Source: Ectocarpus siliculosus (taxonomy: Eukaryota > Sar > Phaeophyceae > Ectocarpales > Ectocarpaceae). Taken from it: DNA of 42,321 nucleotides. The translations under genes and the position numbers were made by a program. Below the pieces are notes generated by a model. The model had not been told where the DNA came from and searched no databases. It was given only the letters and a program-made list of their open reading frames with translations. Below, one piece after another: positions 1 through 10,100 of this stretch (position 1 is its first letter; each line of letters starts with the position of its first letter). The stretch covers positions 3,002,100 through 3,044,420 of the forward strand of contig FN649734.1 of the NCBI GenBank assembly GCA_000310025.1. Reading direction: 5' to 3'.

Positions 1-64
1 GTTTTTTTTTTTGGGGGGGCTGGGGGGGATTCGGGACCTTTCCCCCCCCCCCCCCCCCCCCCCC
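1..64. repeat. Homopolymer runs (poly-T, poly-G, C23)
   Basis: The window opens with runs of T and G, followed by 23 consecutive C at 42-64. This looks like a contig or gap edge, or a low-complexity tract that was hard to sequence. It matters because gene A, just downstream, lacks its first exons. Confidence 0.8.
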
Positions 65-1080
65 TGTGCAGAGAGCTACTGCTGTTCGAAAATTTTTTAG
101 GGCACATTTACAAGCCCGTTGTTCTTGTGGACGGTCGCGGCTGTCATGAGATGTTGTCGGATCACGAGCATGCGCTCTCCATGAAGGTCATGCACCCAAG
201 GCCGGGCTTGGTAACCACGTTAGCGCCGAGAACCCGGGACCCAACATGTCTTTGGCGCAAAACCAAGCGGGTGGGAAGGGGTAATCGCAGCCATTTGTTC
301 CGGCGGCATGGCTTCGGCCGCAGCAAGCAGCTTTACTCTTTGTTGCTTTTTTGTCATCAGCCGTGCTCTTTTTTTTTTTTGCATCACATAAAAATCAGCG
401 CTCGAATACTGCATTTCTGCCGTGAAGGATCTGCAATCCGTGGCCACGCATGAACTCTGGGAGGCCAAAACGGAACCCTTCGTTCGTTGCGCGGCCGCCC
501 TCAGCTGTGTTGATCAGTATGGGTACAAACTTCTTCCAGGAACGGGCATAGCCATGGTGTATCGAAGTATTACCCAGAAGAAGGATGCGCACCCCACAGG
601 CAAATGAGATATCTCTCTCTATCTATCTCCGGGGGGATGCACTTGGGACCCCAACCGCATACGTTCCCCTCACACACATACTGCCCAGATCGGGTATCGT
701 ACCCAAATACCACAAGCACGCTTCCTCCAAGTACGGGGGGAAACGAACCTACCCCAGGAACAATTACGTGGGGTGGGGGACTCTTTCTGGAACTGCACGG
801 TGTAGCCAACAGGAACCCACCGTACAGCGCTCTCAGAATCATGTTGCTTTGTTGTGAGGCGACGTGATTCATTCGCTAGCTTGTTGGGAGTTGAGCACGG
901 AGCGGTCTATCTACCTTCTTGAAGGCGCAGCAGCGGTGGTTTCTTCCCTGAAGGTCTCACTCTGACGCTCGTTCGTGGACTGTTGTTGCGCCGCACGTCG
1001 TAGTCGGTCGAAGGCAGAAAAAGTCGATTCTTCGTGGCCCGTCGGCGGTACGACATGTTTTTTTTTTTGCCCGTGTACAG
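65..1080. other. Upstream of gene A; no supported gene
   Basis: Genes B and C have three 5' exons (signal peptide, CPNH exon, and an exon ending in an NGV[AS]V[YF] motif) ahead of their YHYH exon. No clear equivalent is seen here. The only weak candidate is an open stretch at about 680-803 (+). It reads YCPDRVSYPN and later LFLELHGVAN, and ends in AG like the homologous exon ends. However, the next bases are GAACCC rather than a GT donor, and the upstream splice phase does not fit. It may be a decayed exon or chance. Confidence 0.35.
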
Positions 1081-1410
1081 GACACCGGTCGTTCTTCTCC
1101 ATCACCTCTTCCCGTCGTCCTTGGTCTGCTTTACTTTTTCCCTTTTCGTGTTCCTTTTTTTTTCTGTAACGATAATGATGGATGGGCACCCAAACACACC
1201 GGTCGTTCTTTGTTTGCTTCTTTTTTTTTTTTCCTTTTCGTGTTGTGTCCCTTTCCTTTTTTCTGTTACGATATTGGCGGATGGGATACCCAAAACACCG
1301 GTCGTTCTTCTCCATCACCTCGCTCCCCCCCCCGTTGTTCGTCTGCCTGCGTCTTTCATATTTGCTTTGCTGCCCTTTCTCTTGTTTCTGTAACGATGAT
1401 GCCGAACAAT
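1081..1410 (+). repeat. Pyrimidine-rich imperfect tandem repeat before the gene A exon
   Basis: The phrase CACCGGTCGTTCTT occurs near 1084, 1197 and 1297. The phrase TTTCTGTAACGATAATG, with small variants, begins at about 1161, 1260 and 1385. Copies are spaced roughly 99-125 bp and separated by long T/C-rich runs. The last copy runs into the splice acceptor of the first recognised gene A exon, so the repeat probably forms the end of an intron or a decayed 5' region. Confidence 0.6.
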
Positions 1411-1416
1411 GAAAAG

Positions 1417-4400
1417 CTCATGGGCGCTTGACGCCGTGGAGGAGTACGAGGACACGGCCTTTTACCTGGAGGCGGACACGCTCGACCCTTGCGGCGGCCA
1501 CGCAACTCCCACGGGGGCCTACCACTACCACGGCACGGCGGGGTGCCTGCAGGAGCAGGCGGGGGCGCTCAAGGGCGAGCACTCACCGGTGCTGGGCTGG
1601 TCATACGTGAGTGTACATGTATGTGTGTATGTATATATATTCTTTTCGAAGTGTTATAGCAGCGAACCGGTGATTTGATGCCTGGATCTCGCGGGGGGGG
1701 CGGGCGGGGGGGGCGTCCGTAATGCATTCGTGTGTGCTGTGAGTCAAGCGTTCGCTTGCTTCTGAGGGCTGCACGTACGCTGCAGGGAGTCAGCGCACGA
1801 GTGAGAGGTTGGTTGAGGGTATCCAGAGAGGCTGGCTGTATCTGCATCTCTCTGGGGAAAGGGAGAAAGAGGGAAAAAGAAAGGCGTTGGGCTGCAGCAA
1901 GAGCGCTTTCGTGCGTCAAGGTTGACAGGCGGATTGTTAGGTTGAGCACCACTCGCGCGCCGGCTGGACGTGGGGAGGGATTTGTGTGCGTGCTTGTGTA
2001 CCCTGCGTTGCTTGTCTGGGCTATTTGACGCATCCCAGCATGACTCGGTCCCTATCTTTCAATAAGCTTCCCTATCTTTCAATAAGCTTTCATGACACCG
2101 CGAACTGTTGCGCGGAAATCGATCACGGTCGGCGATTTTTTCGCTTCAAAGAGCAAATAATAGCGGGGTGCGCTTCAACCCCGGCGACCGTCACAAACTG
2201 ACTTCTCTGAACTCTTTGTTTGACATCGGAGAGGCGGAACCCGAAGGAGCAACAAGGAACGTTTCATGAGCCCCCCCAACAGCGTGCTCGGCCCGTTTCG
2301 TACTAAACCTCCCACCATGACAGTCGCATGCCCTAATCCTCATCGAGACGCTCCTCCGCCTGCGGTCAGCGGGTTTTACAGCCGTAGAAGGGCTGCGACA
2401 GGAAAGTCGGCTCTCGAGGCCGAACCCACATGGCTTCTCCGTCCTCCACCGACCCAATCCAACCAGCCCCCTTCCGTTTCCGCGTAACGCCATTCCAGGA
2501 CGGGTTTCCGATCTACGGGCAGTTGGGCCCTGACGGAATAGAGATGAAGGTAGGTCGTTGGTGATGTTGCTGTCGTGTTGGATGCTGCTGATATGTTCGC
2601 CTGCTTCGAGATTTTTGTCTCTCAGGAGCCGGTCTACTCTACGTTCCACTTCTAGACGCGCGCGGGAGCGTTTCATTCCAATGGGGGGCGGGCGGGCGGG
2701 TGCACCACTGGTAAAGTAGAACCGCCCTCTTGTGTATTGCGGTGGCGATACGTGCGTAAATCCCCGCCGGCCGCACGGTCGAAAGCCATCCCCCAAGCCG
2801 CCTAACCGCTGGACTGGCGCTTCATTGTGTGGCAGATGTGCGGAGCCGATGGGGCGCACGACACGGCCTGCCTCGACTTGTGCTCCGGCTACGAGGCTAC
2901 CATCGACGAGGACGAGTTCACGTACCGCTACTACACGGTACGCAACCGTCCCTTGTTTTCACGTGCGTCGTGATCCCGCCGGACGCGATTCTTTGCGCCC
3001 TTCCCTCAGACGATGAACGGATGTTTTTTGGATCAGCAAGTTGCTTTCCCAGGCACGGCTGCGGTGTATTTTCATTTTTCTAACCTGGGCTTGCCGGCCA
3101 AGGCCTTCGATCCACAATTCATGTTAGTTGCAGGGTTTTGTTTTGCGACACAGAGAGTAGGGCAACAACCCGCCAACGCACTGAATGGCGCTGTTACGCA
3201 CTCGAAAGTCCCACATGCAGGCGATTCCGGTGTGTAGGCGTGTTCTCCGAGGTTCGCATGTGCGGGCGAATTATCCCTCTAGTTAGTCAAACGTCATGAT
3301 GGTCGCCTGTGAGCAACACCAGCCACGCTGACGACGTTGGGCAGGGCGCCCCGTGCCCAGTCGTTACTTGCTTCACTACATCATGTGTAGTCAGTGGTGT
3401 GCTGGCTCTCGTGCGCTGTTCTTACGCCCTTCGTTCGACGGTTTGTCGGTATTCTATTTATATAGTCGGTCGTACTCCTGACGATGCTTAACCCGGGAGG
3501 GTACGTCGCAGGCAAAGAAAACGCTCTTTTTCGTGTGAAAGCAACCGGCCACTCACTCCCGAATAACACCGATTCTTTTTTTGTTCCGATGTTTTCCCCC
3601 CCTTTTCTCCGTTTGTTCGGTGTTCGGTGTTCGATCCTCACATGCGTGGCCGTCCAGTCATGCGGGTTCGACGAGTCGTTCTTTCCCTTCACCCTCAACT
3701 GCTTCCGCGGCTGCTGCCCGACGGGCAACACGTAAGACTCGGCCGATGAGCCTGTTGCTTCTCAATCAAGTAATATTTCTGAACGGCGAGGCGGGCCCGC
3801 GCTGCTGTCGTAAATAGTATAGCGTTGACACCAACCGCGACGACACAATCAGCCACCCCTCACGAGGACCCTGCTCCCTGTTCGGCCATCCCTCTTCCAA
3901 TTTAGCTACGCTACACATCTCCATCGCGCTCGACCCAAACCCACAACAGGTGCAGCGACAGGCTTGACGCGTGCGGGGATGACGCGGAAGTAGGCTACAC
4001 CGACGACTACGTGCCCGTCGCACAAGAGTCTATGGACGAGTTCTACGACACCGAACTGATCCTTGGGGACGACCTTGAGCTTATCGGCTCCCAGATCACG
4101 GTCAACTGCACCCTGTACCTGGGTAAGAGATGTTTTTTTTCTTCTTTTTTTTTTCTCTTTTTCCTTTTGTTTGGTTTGTCGTGGCAGCTGGGTCCGGGTG
4201 GCCTCTCTCTTGCATCGACCTTCTTGCCGACAACCAGCTCCCCTTCTTCTGGCGCTGCTGCACAAGCCATGTTCTGTGGATTTTGTATTGTTCGCTCCCG
4301 CTACTTACCAGCGCTCCATCTCTGTGTCTGTTGCAGCGCCGGCCGACATTATCCGTGTGCACATGCTGTGAAGTTCTTTTGCTCAGGCTGCGATGCCGAG

Positions 4401-7117
4401 AAATGAAGTTGATTTCTCGCCCCGTCGATATTGGTGTGAAAGAGGAGGAACCAAAGGTAGGACCAGGTTTGTTTTTCAGTTTCAACCTGACGGCGACAGC
4501 CCAATCCTCCGGAGTTGGCGTGTCCGCCGCAGTCATCCGGTTCTTCGTTTTTGTCCTCGCTTACCGTAGGTGATGGAAGATATCACACCCCCCGGACCCA
4601 TTTTTGAACAGCTCGAACACTCTACCTCAACCCTGACGGGCGGCGTCGAAAGTGTCGGCGTGGAAACCTCTTGTCTAGGGGTTTAGAACAAATGGTATTT
4701 GGTTTGGTTTTGCACATCCTTTTTCGTCGTGGAGTACTCGAGCTTTGAAGAGTCGGTGCAGGGGGTATGGTATCGTACGTCACCTTCGACACCCCGCTGA
4801 TCTAACCAAAGAGACTCTCGACGCCCAGCCAGACGGAAATGAGTGGAGTAGTCGCAAGTTGTTTTTTTGTCTGTGGTCGATAGCTTCCGCTAGGAGTCAA
4901 CTCCTTGCCCTCCAGCCAACAGAGCGACAAGGACATGAAAGTTGGGCTGCGTTTTTTCGGCCGTCCTGATGTGTGTTCGTCGTCTTCTTCTCTTGAAGAC
5001 AAGAACGGACCCGTGGTGTAGGTACTATAGGGCGAGAAGATAATGTCCGGTTCTCCTCGAAACATATTTCTGTGCGCATTTTTTCAGCACGCGATTGGGC
5101 GTGTCTGCCGCACAAGGACAGCAAACATACTTCAGGGGGAGGGAAACGATGGCCCTCTCAGAGAGGAGTGAACCACGCTGCGCTCTACAACAAATCGTTG
5201 AGTGCCCTGCTCCTTCCACCCCCGATTTTGGCTTTTCTTTCCATCACAAATCAACTCTAGGCTCTGAGTCGGAGCTGGCGACTGGAGATGTTGCCCGCGA
5301 AACGACCCCACCCCCTACTCCGGCCGCCGTCGCCGATGCTGACCAAGAAACCCCCTCCCCGAGCGCTGCGACCCCCGCTCCCACCATGGGCGGCGGCAGC
5401 GGCGGGGGCGGGTCCGCGGCGGACGCGCCTACACCATCTCCGGAGGCAGCTGCTAGGAGCGCGCCGGAAACGACTGCCCCGCCGAGTACGTTGTTGGTTG
5501 CGTGCGTGCGTGCGTGCTTGGCTGACGATCATGTGGTAGCGCTCTTCCGTTGCCTGCCGTCTTGTTTTGTTGGTTGGGTTTCCCGTTCGGTTCGGCCATG
5601 CCATCATCGTTTGCCGCGCGCGCCCCTGGCTGTAGGATTTGCTGCTGTCACGACGCCGCCACAGGTTGTAGCCTACACCCTGCTGCTTGAGCCCCGCCCC
5701 GCGCGCGTTGTATTCGTTGTTCTCGGACCGTTTTTTCGTACGTTTGTGATGGTGGCAGGGGCGTTCGGCCCAGTCGCTCTGCGGTTGGGGTTTTTGTTTG
5801 TGAACCTTTTTGGCGCTGTGTTTTTCAACAGTCTCGTCGCAACTGACTTCTAGGCGATGGGAGAGAGGGACCTCACGCCCCCGACCGGGCGCGAATTGCC
5901 CTCCCCTTACTTGACGACCTCGAACCACCGGGCGCGCGTCACGCCGCGTGCTTTACCTTTGGGGCCTTCCTCGCCGTCTTCTTTCCCGATCGTCAACGAT
6001 GCCCCAACTTCCGCGATTGGACGCGAGTTGCCCGACCCCCCCGCTCGATTTCGAACCACCGCGCTCGCGTCAAGACGCGTTCCTTTCCTTGGATACCTTC
6101 CTGGTTATCTTCCCGGCCCCTCAACGACACTCCAACGTACCGTGCGAGTCCGACCTCTATCCTGCACACACCCATCACGCCTCGATGCTTCCCCGGGAAC
6201 GACACCGGAAAAACGTTTGGCCCGTTTTTTCCCGTTGCCCCGCATCCAAGGGAACCGGGAATGTTGTGGATGTTGTTTGATGGGCAGCAATACCGGCACT
6301 GCTCTCTTTTTTTCCACCTGCGTTTCGGCCGCCTTTCTCCAAGGGCCACCCCCCTTCACTTCACTGACCAACTCACTCCATTGGCCACCTTCTTGTATCG
6401 GCAACCTGCCTCCATTGGCCGGACAGATCCCTCCGATGGCCACCTGCCTCCATTGGGCCGACCACCACCGCGTGCCCTTCCTTGCAGTCCCGTGCTTCCT
6501 TGGCCTCCCGCCGTGCGCTCTTTGCCGCCTACCCAATGCGGGGCGGGAGAGCAGTCGCACCCGTGAGACTCATGCACGGCCATTTTTTTTATTTTTTTTT
6601 CATTTTGGTTCGAGCCCTAATATTACTGTCGTCGGGTGCCCTCGACAGGTGTGGGTATGTGCTAAGCGCGTTTCCCCCCCCCGCACTATTCAAAGCTTTT
6701 AACCACATCTCAATCATTCTCTCTGTGCCAGCCGATGTCGCCAGAACTATACCGGGCGCACCGGACTGTAGTATGTAACGTGCGAGGTATGGATGGATTT
6801 AGCGCACAAATGTTTAAGGCGGGAGCGATGACTTGCTCAGCGGTGTCTCGGCGAGAAACATGAGAATGCCAAGAACAAAACCGGGGGTTGTCGACGTTAA
6901 CACTTGCTACCCCCGAGGTTAATGGTCTACCGACTACACAATTCACGACTATGACTACCTCTCCCCCCGCCCCCTCCATTTTTGAAATTTTGCAGGTTCG
7001 GGGGGGGACACCGAAGACGCCGACATTGGCGGGGCCCCCGGGGGGATTTTGAGCTCCACGCCCGGCATAGTCTTCCTGGGCTTGATAGCCACCGCGGCGA
7101 TGGCTTTCGCCTCCTAA
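1417..7117 (+). CDS. YHYH-domain surface protein, gene A (5' partial, 7 exons)
   Basis: Exons: 1417-1606, 2499-2549, 2836-2937, 3658-3731, 3950-4122, 5261-5485, 6996-7117 (TAA at 7115-7117). All have GT-AG ends and compatible phases, and give 311 complete codons plus stop. Seen in order, counted from the first complete codon: CGGH and YHYH (35-38), CLQEQ, GWSY, DGFPIYGQLGP (64-74), CLDLCSGYE...YRYY, FPFTLNCFRGCC, GYTDDY, YDTELILGDD, a Thr/Pro/Ala stalk ending in a Gly/Ser run (198-271), and a hydrophobic C-terminus resembling a GPI signal. The YHYH family (Pfam YHYH) has no known function. Secretion and surface anchoring are inferred from genes B and C, because the signal-peptide exon is not found here. 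An in-frame ATG at 1409 sits just before the acceptor and could start a shorter, leaderless product. Two introns present in B and C are absent. Its 3' end faces gene B. Confidence 0.8.
2050..2089. repeat. 20-bp direct tandem duplication in gene A intron
   Basis: CCCTATCTTTCAATAAGCTT occurs twice back to back (2050-2069 and 2070-2089) inside the 1607-2498 intron. It looks like a recent slippage duplication, because the copies are identical. Confidence 0.85.
4711..4786 (+). repeat. Dispersed repeat copy related to the 39-kb foldback arm
   Basis: This intronic stretch shares the phrases TTCGTCGTGGAGTA, TCGAGCTTTGAA and CAGGGGGT, in the same order, with 39227-39300. It lies in the gene A intron 4123-5260. 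It suggests a mobile or dispersed non-coding family with at least two members in the window. Confidence 0.55.
5885..6110 (+). repeat. Imperfect duplication of about 133 bp in gene A intron
   Basis: The phrase GCGCGAATTGCCC...TCGAACCACCGGGCGCGCGTCA, starting at 5885, recurs with changes from about 6018 (ACGCGAGTTGCCC...TCGAACCACCGCGCTCGCGTCA). Both lie in the 1510-bp intron between the stalk exon and the last exon of gene A. Confidence 0.5.
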
Positions 7118-10100
7118 AGAGGGGACGATGCTGTCTTGTCAAAAAAAAGTGTGCCACAAGGGACGCGACCTCGTTATGGTTTTCGCGCAGTGATGGGTGA
7201 ATCGACACAGCTGGTTTTGAGGTGATAAGTTTTGCGATGGGTAAACCGACGCGAAAGGTTTTGGAGTGAAAATATTTTGAATGTCTTGTGTGCGGCAGGC
7301 CAGCGGGGCACACGGTAACGGAAGTGGTTGCGTCTGTACTGTTCGTTTGGAGGGAAGGGGATGGGTAGGAAGCAAACACCGACTCCCGCCGCATTAAACG
7401 TCCCCTTTTTCCATTCTCATGTCCAAGTTCCTGTTGTTGTCGACGGACACATGAGGAAGAACGGCCGTGTTGCGACGTTGCGGCGGCACTCCCATTGAAG
7501 GCCTGGTTGCTCGGCGAAGGGCCGTTTACTGTACAATTTATTGCATCGGTTATCCACGACTTGGTTTTTCATGTCAGCACGGGGTGAGTCGTTATTTTAT
7601 TTTTCGGGATTTTTCGGAATGGGGCCGTCTCGCAACGCTCCCCGTCGTGCCGTGCCCGCGTGAAAACCGCTTAGTTTGGTGCTCTTCAATGGCTGGGCAT
7701 GCTGCCGGCCGGACTTGAGCCACTATCGTGCGTAGCGCGCGCGACGCTTGCCGAAAGGCCCGTCCGAATTTTGAGGGGCGGAAAAGCTGCTCCTATCTCT
7801 CGTGCTGACCGTTTTGTTTGTAGTTGAGGCCGGGCGGGGTGTTTTGGGTTTAAACTCTAGTACCGCGCCTGTGTTGGTGAGCTTGCGATGCTTATTTGGC
7901 TTCGCGTAGTGCGGGGTGTAGAAGAAGGCGAGGGGGGTCTCTTTGTTTTTGCCGTTCAGTTTCCGCACCAGCACGCGAGACAAGACGGGGTGGCGTGCAT
8001 CACTCTTACATTACATCGAATATTCAGTTAGGGTATAGCCCGATTCCGTAAGCTGCAGCCTATGCAGCCCCAAGAACTGCGGCACGGGGCGGGGGCAGTG
8101 ATTACGGAGGGCGGGGTGTGGGGGGTATCTACGTCTGGAACCCCTTGGGGACCACGCTTGCGTGCGGAGGGAGTGATGTTTCGTTAGAGACACTGGCGCA
8201 GCGATTTGGCGCGACGAAGATGGCGGAAGTGGCACGCCATCATCCGCGTGGTATAGTCCTGTCGTCTGTTCATTTTCTGGAGGCATAGGAGGAGGCTTTG
8301 GGTTTTGGCGTTACGAGTGCTGTGTGACTTGTGGTGCGATGTTGTACGGGTCGCAATTTTTCCTCTGTCGACCGCTAGGATGTTGAGTGTGTATTGTGTT
8401 GTTTCGGTGTATCTCGTACGTTAATGTTTTTCGTGCTTATGAAGCATGCGATGATGTTCCACTCATCCATGCCAGAAGAATGCGATATTATTGGTGTCCA
8501 CACGAATATTAGTTTTTCTCGATTGGCAGGATGCTGTGTTGTGGTGCGCATGCTCAAGTTTCGTTATGGTGTAAAAGGAGGGTAATAACTGGCGTCTCTG
8601 GCGTGTCACTCTCCTACGGTTCAGAAAGATCTTGAACATGTTGCTGTAAGGCACGGGGCTAATCATTGTTGCGTTCGCTACTGTCATGCCGTCGGTGATT
8701 ACTCTCATGTCTTTCACAACTGCAAGACTACCCTTGTCTTTCATAACGGGGAGACGGGCTTGTGCTCTCTCTTGCTCCTCATGTTGGGCGATGATCGGGG
8801 CGGACTGTTTCGGTTTCTTTCGGCATGGCGACCGGCCTAAAACCTTGAACATGGTAACGGGGTGAACACTTCCTCATTGATTTCGTGTTGTCTATGACGA
8901 TCCATACAGGCCTACTCTCTCTTGCTTATCACGCGGTGCGTTGAACGGGGCGGATTTCGGCCTCTGTCGTCAAGTCGGTATCGTGTAGGCCGGCCCAAAG
9001 ATGAGCCCGTAGCAGAGTAGAACACTGCCGTATCCAGATAGTAACCGCTTGGTTCGATGAACGTTTTTGTGGCAGCGCGTTGTTTTCGTGATGCAAGTGT
9101 GTCTGCCACCTTCGAGTTCATTCGCAAGAAGACGTGTTCACGTGGCCAAGAACAATCTCACCATCCGATGAATGAACCGGAGCGATTGGTATCAACGCGT
9201 GGATTGGCCTCAAGCGCAGCATCGTTTACGGTGTGGTCATTGTAACTTGTTGACAGCAACGACCAGTACTGGTCGGGAAATTTCACTACCCGTTCGAGAT
9301 ATTACCACAACCGAGGGGATGTGAACGTGGAAAAAAACGACTGGATAATGGTCGTCTGTAGTTTGAGGCCGAGCCTTTCCTTGCCACCCTTCACGGCAAG
9401 CAACAACCGTGTGTGGTCTAAACACATAGAATTGATTATTGTGTGATTTCGAAGAGAAGGGCGGAAACGCCTTCCAAGCGGGCTTTCAGAAATCCTGCAT
9501 AATTTGGAAACCCTATACTTGTAGGCTACGTAGTCTTGGTACAGAGACCACTCGACCGCAATACAATGCTGCCGACTTCGGGTTGAGGGGCCGTTCACCA
9601 TCAGAGTTCTCGCGCATGCACTTCCTTCTACTGTTTGCCTTGTCGATGAGCAGAAGGTTCTGGCCTTCCACAAAACTTTCTCACAATGGGAAGCCGCATT
9701 TGGTAGACTAATGACCAACACTTGGAGGCCGTTGAAGGAATGTTTGGCGCGGACCGATAGGAAAGAACGCGTGGTAGACTAATGACCAACACTTGGGCGG
9801 TGTAGCTGGAATGTTGGGCGCGGTCCGGGAGGAAGGAACGGGCGCTTCGACGGTCCACGTGACGCGGGCGCGAGGTGGCGAGAGAATTTCGCACGAGAAA
9901 CGCCTGTGATGCGTTGGGTAAAGATGAAGGAATACATTCACGCTCCAGGGTGGGACTGGTCAGAGAGGATGGGGGTGGGAGGGAGAAGGAGTGAGCTAAC
10001 AAAATCTCCTCATTGTTATACTCGGGGCAACTCCTGCGCGGATGTATGTCAGACATCAATCGACTTAAACGGTTGGTAGGGGCATCTCGCCATATCTACG

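Noticed and set aside
2191-2859. 222-aa minus-strand open frame
   Set aside because: It is antisense to the DGFPIYG and CLDLC exons of gene A, which are homologous to B and C on the sense strand. It is basic and low-complexity, with no domain.
4573-4686. Possible gene A exon starting MEDITPPGP and ending at TAG
   Set aside because: It is open and follows an AG, but entering it in the phase set by the donor at 4122 gives an early stop. The exon at 5261 fits the phase and continues to the tail found in the paralogs.
5257-5928. 223-aa minus-strand and 252-aa plus-strand open frames
   Set aside because: Only the first part of the plus frame (5261-5485) is a real exon, shown by splice phase and stalk composition. 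The rest is intron read-through, and the minus frame is its shadow.
5857-6702. 281-aa plus-strand open frame
   Set aside because: It lies wholly in the gene A intron 5486-6995, is Pro-rich from a C-rich sequence, contains the 133-bp duplication, and has no domain.
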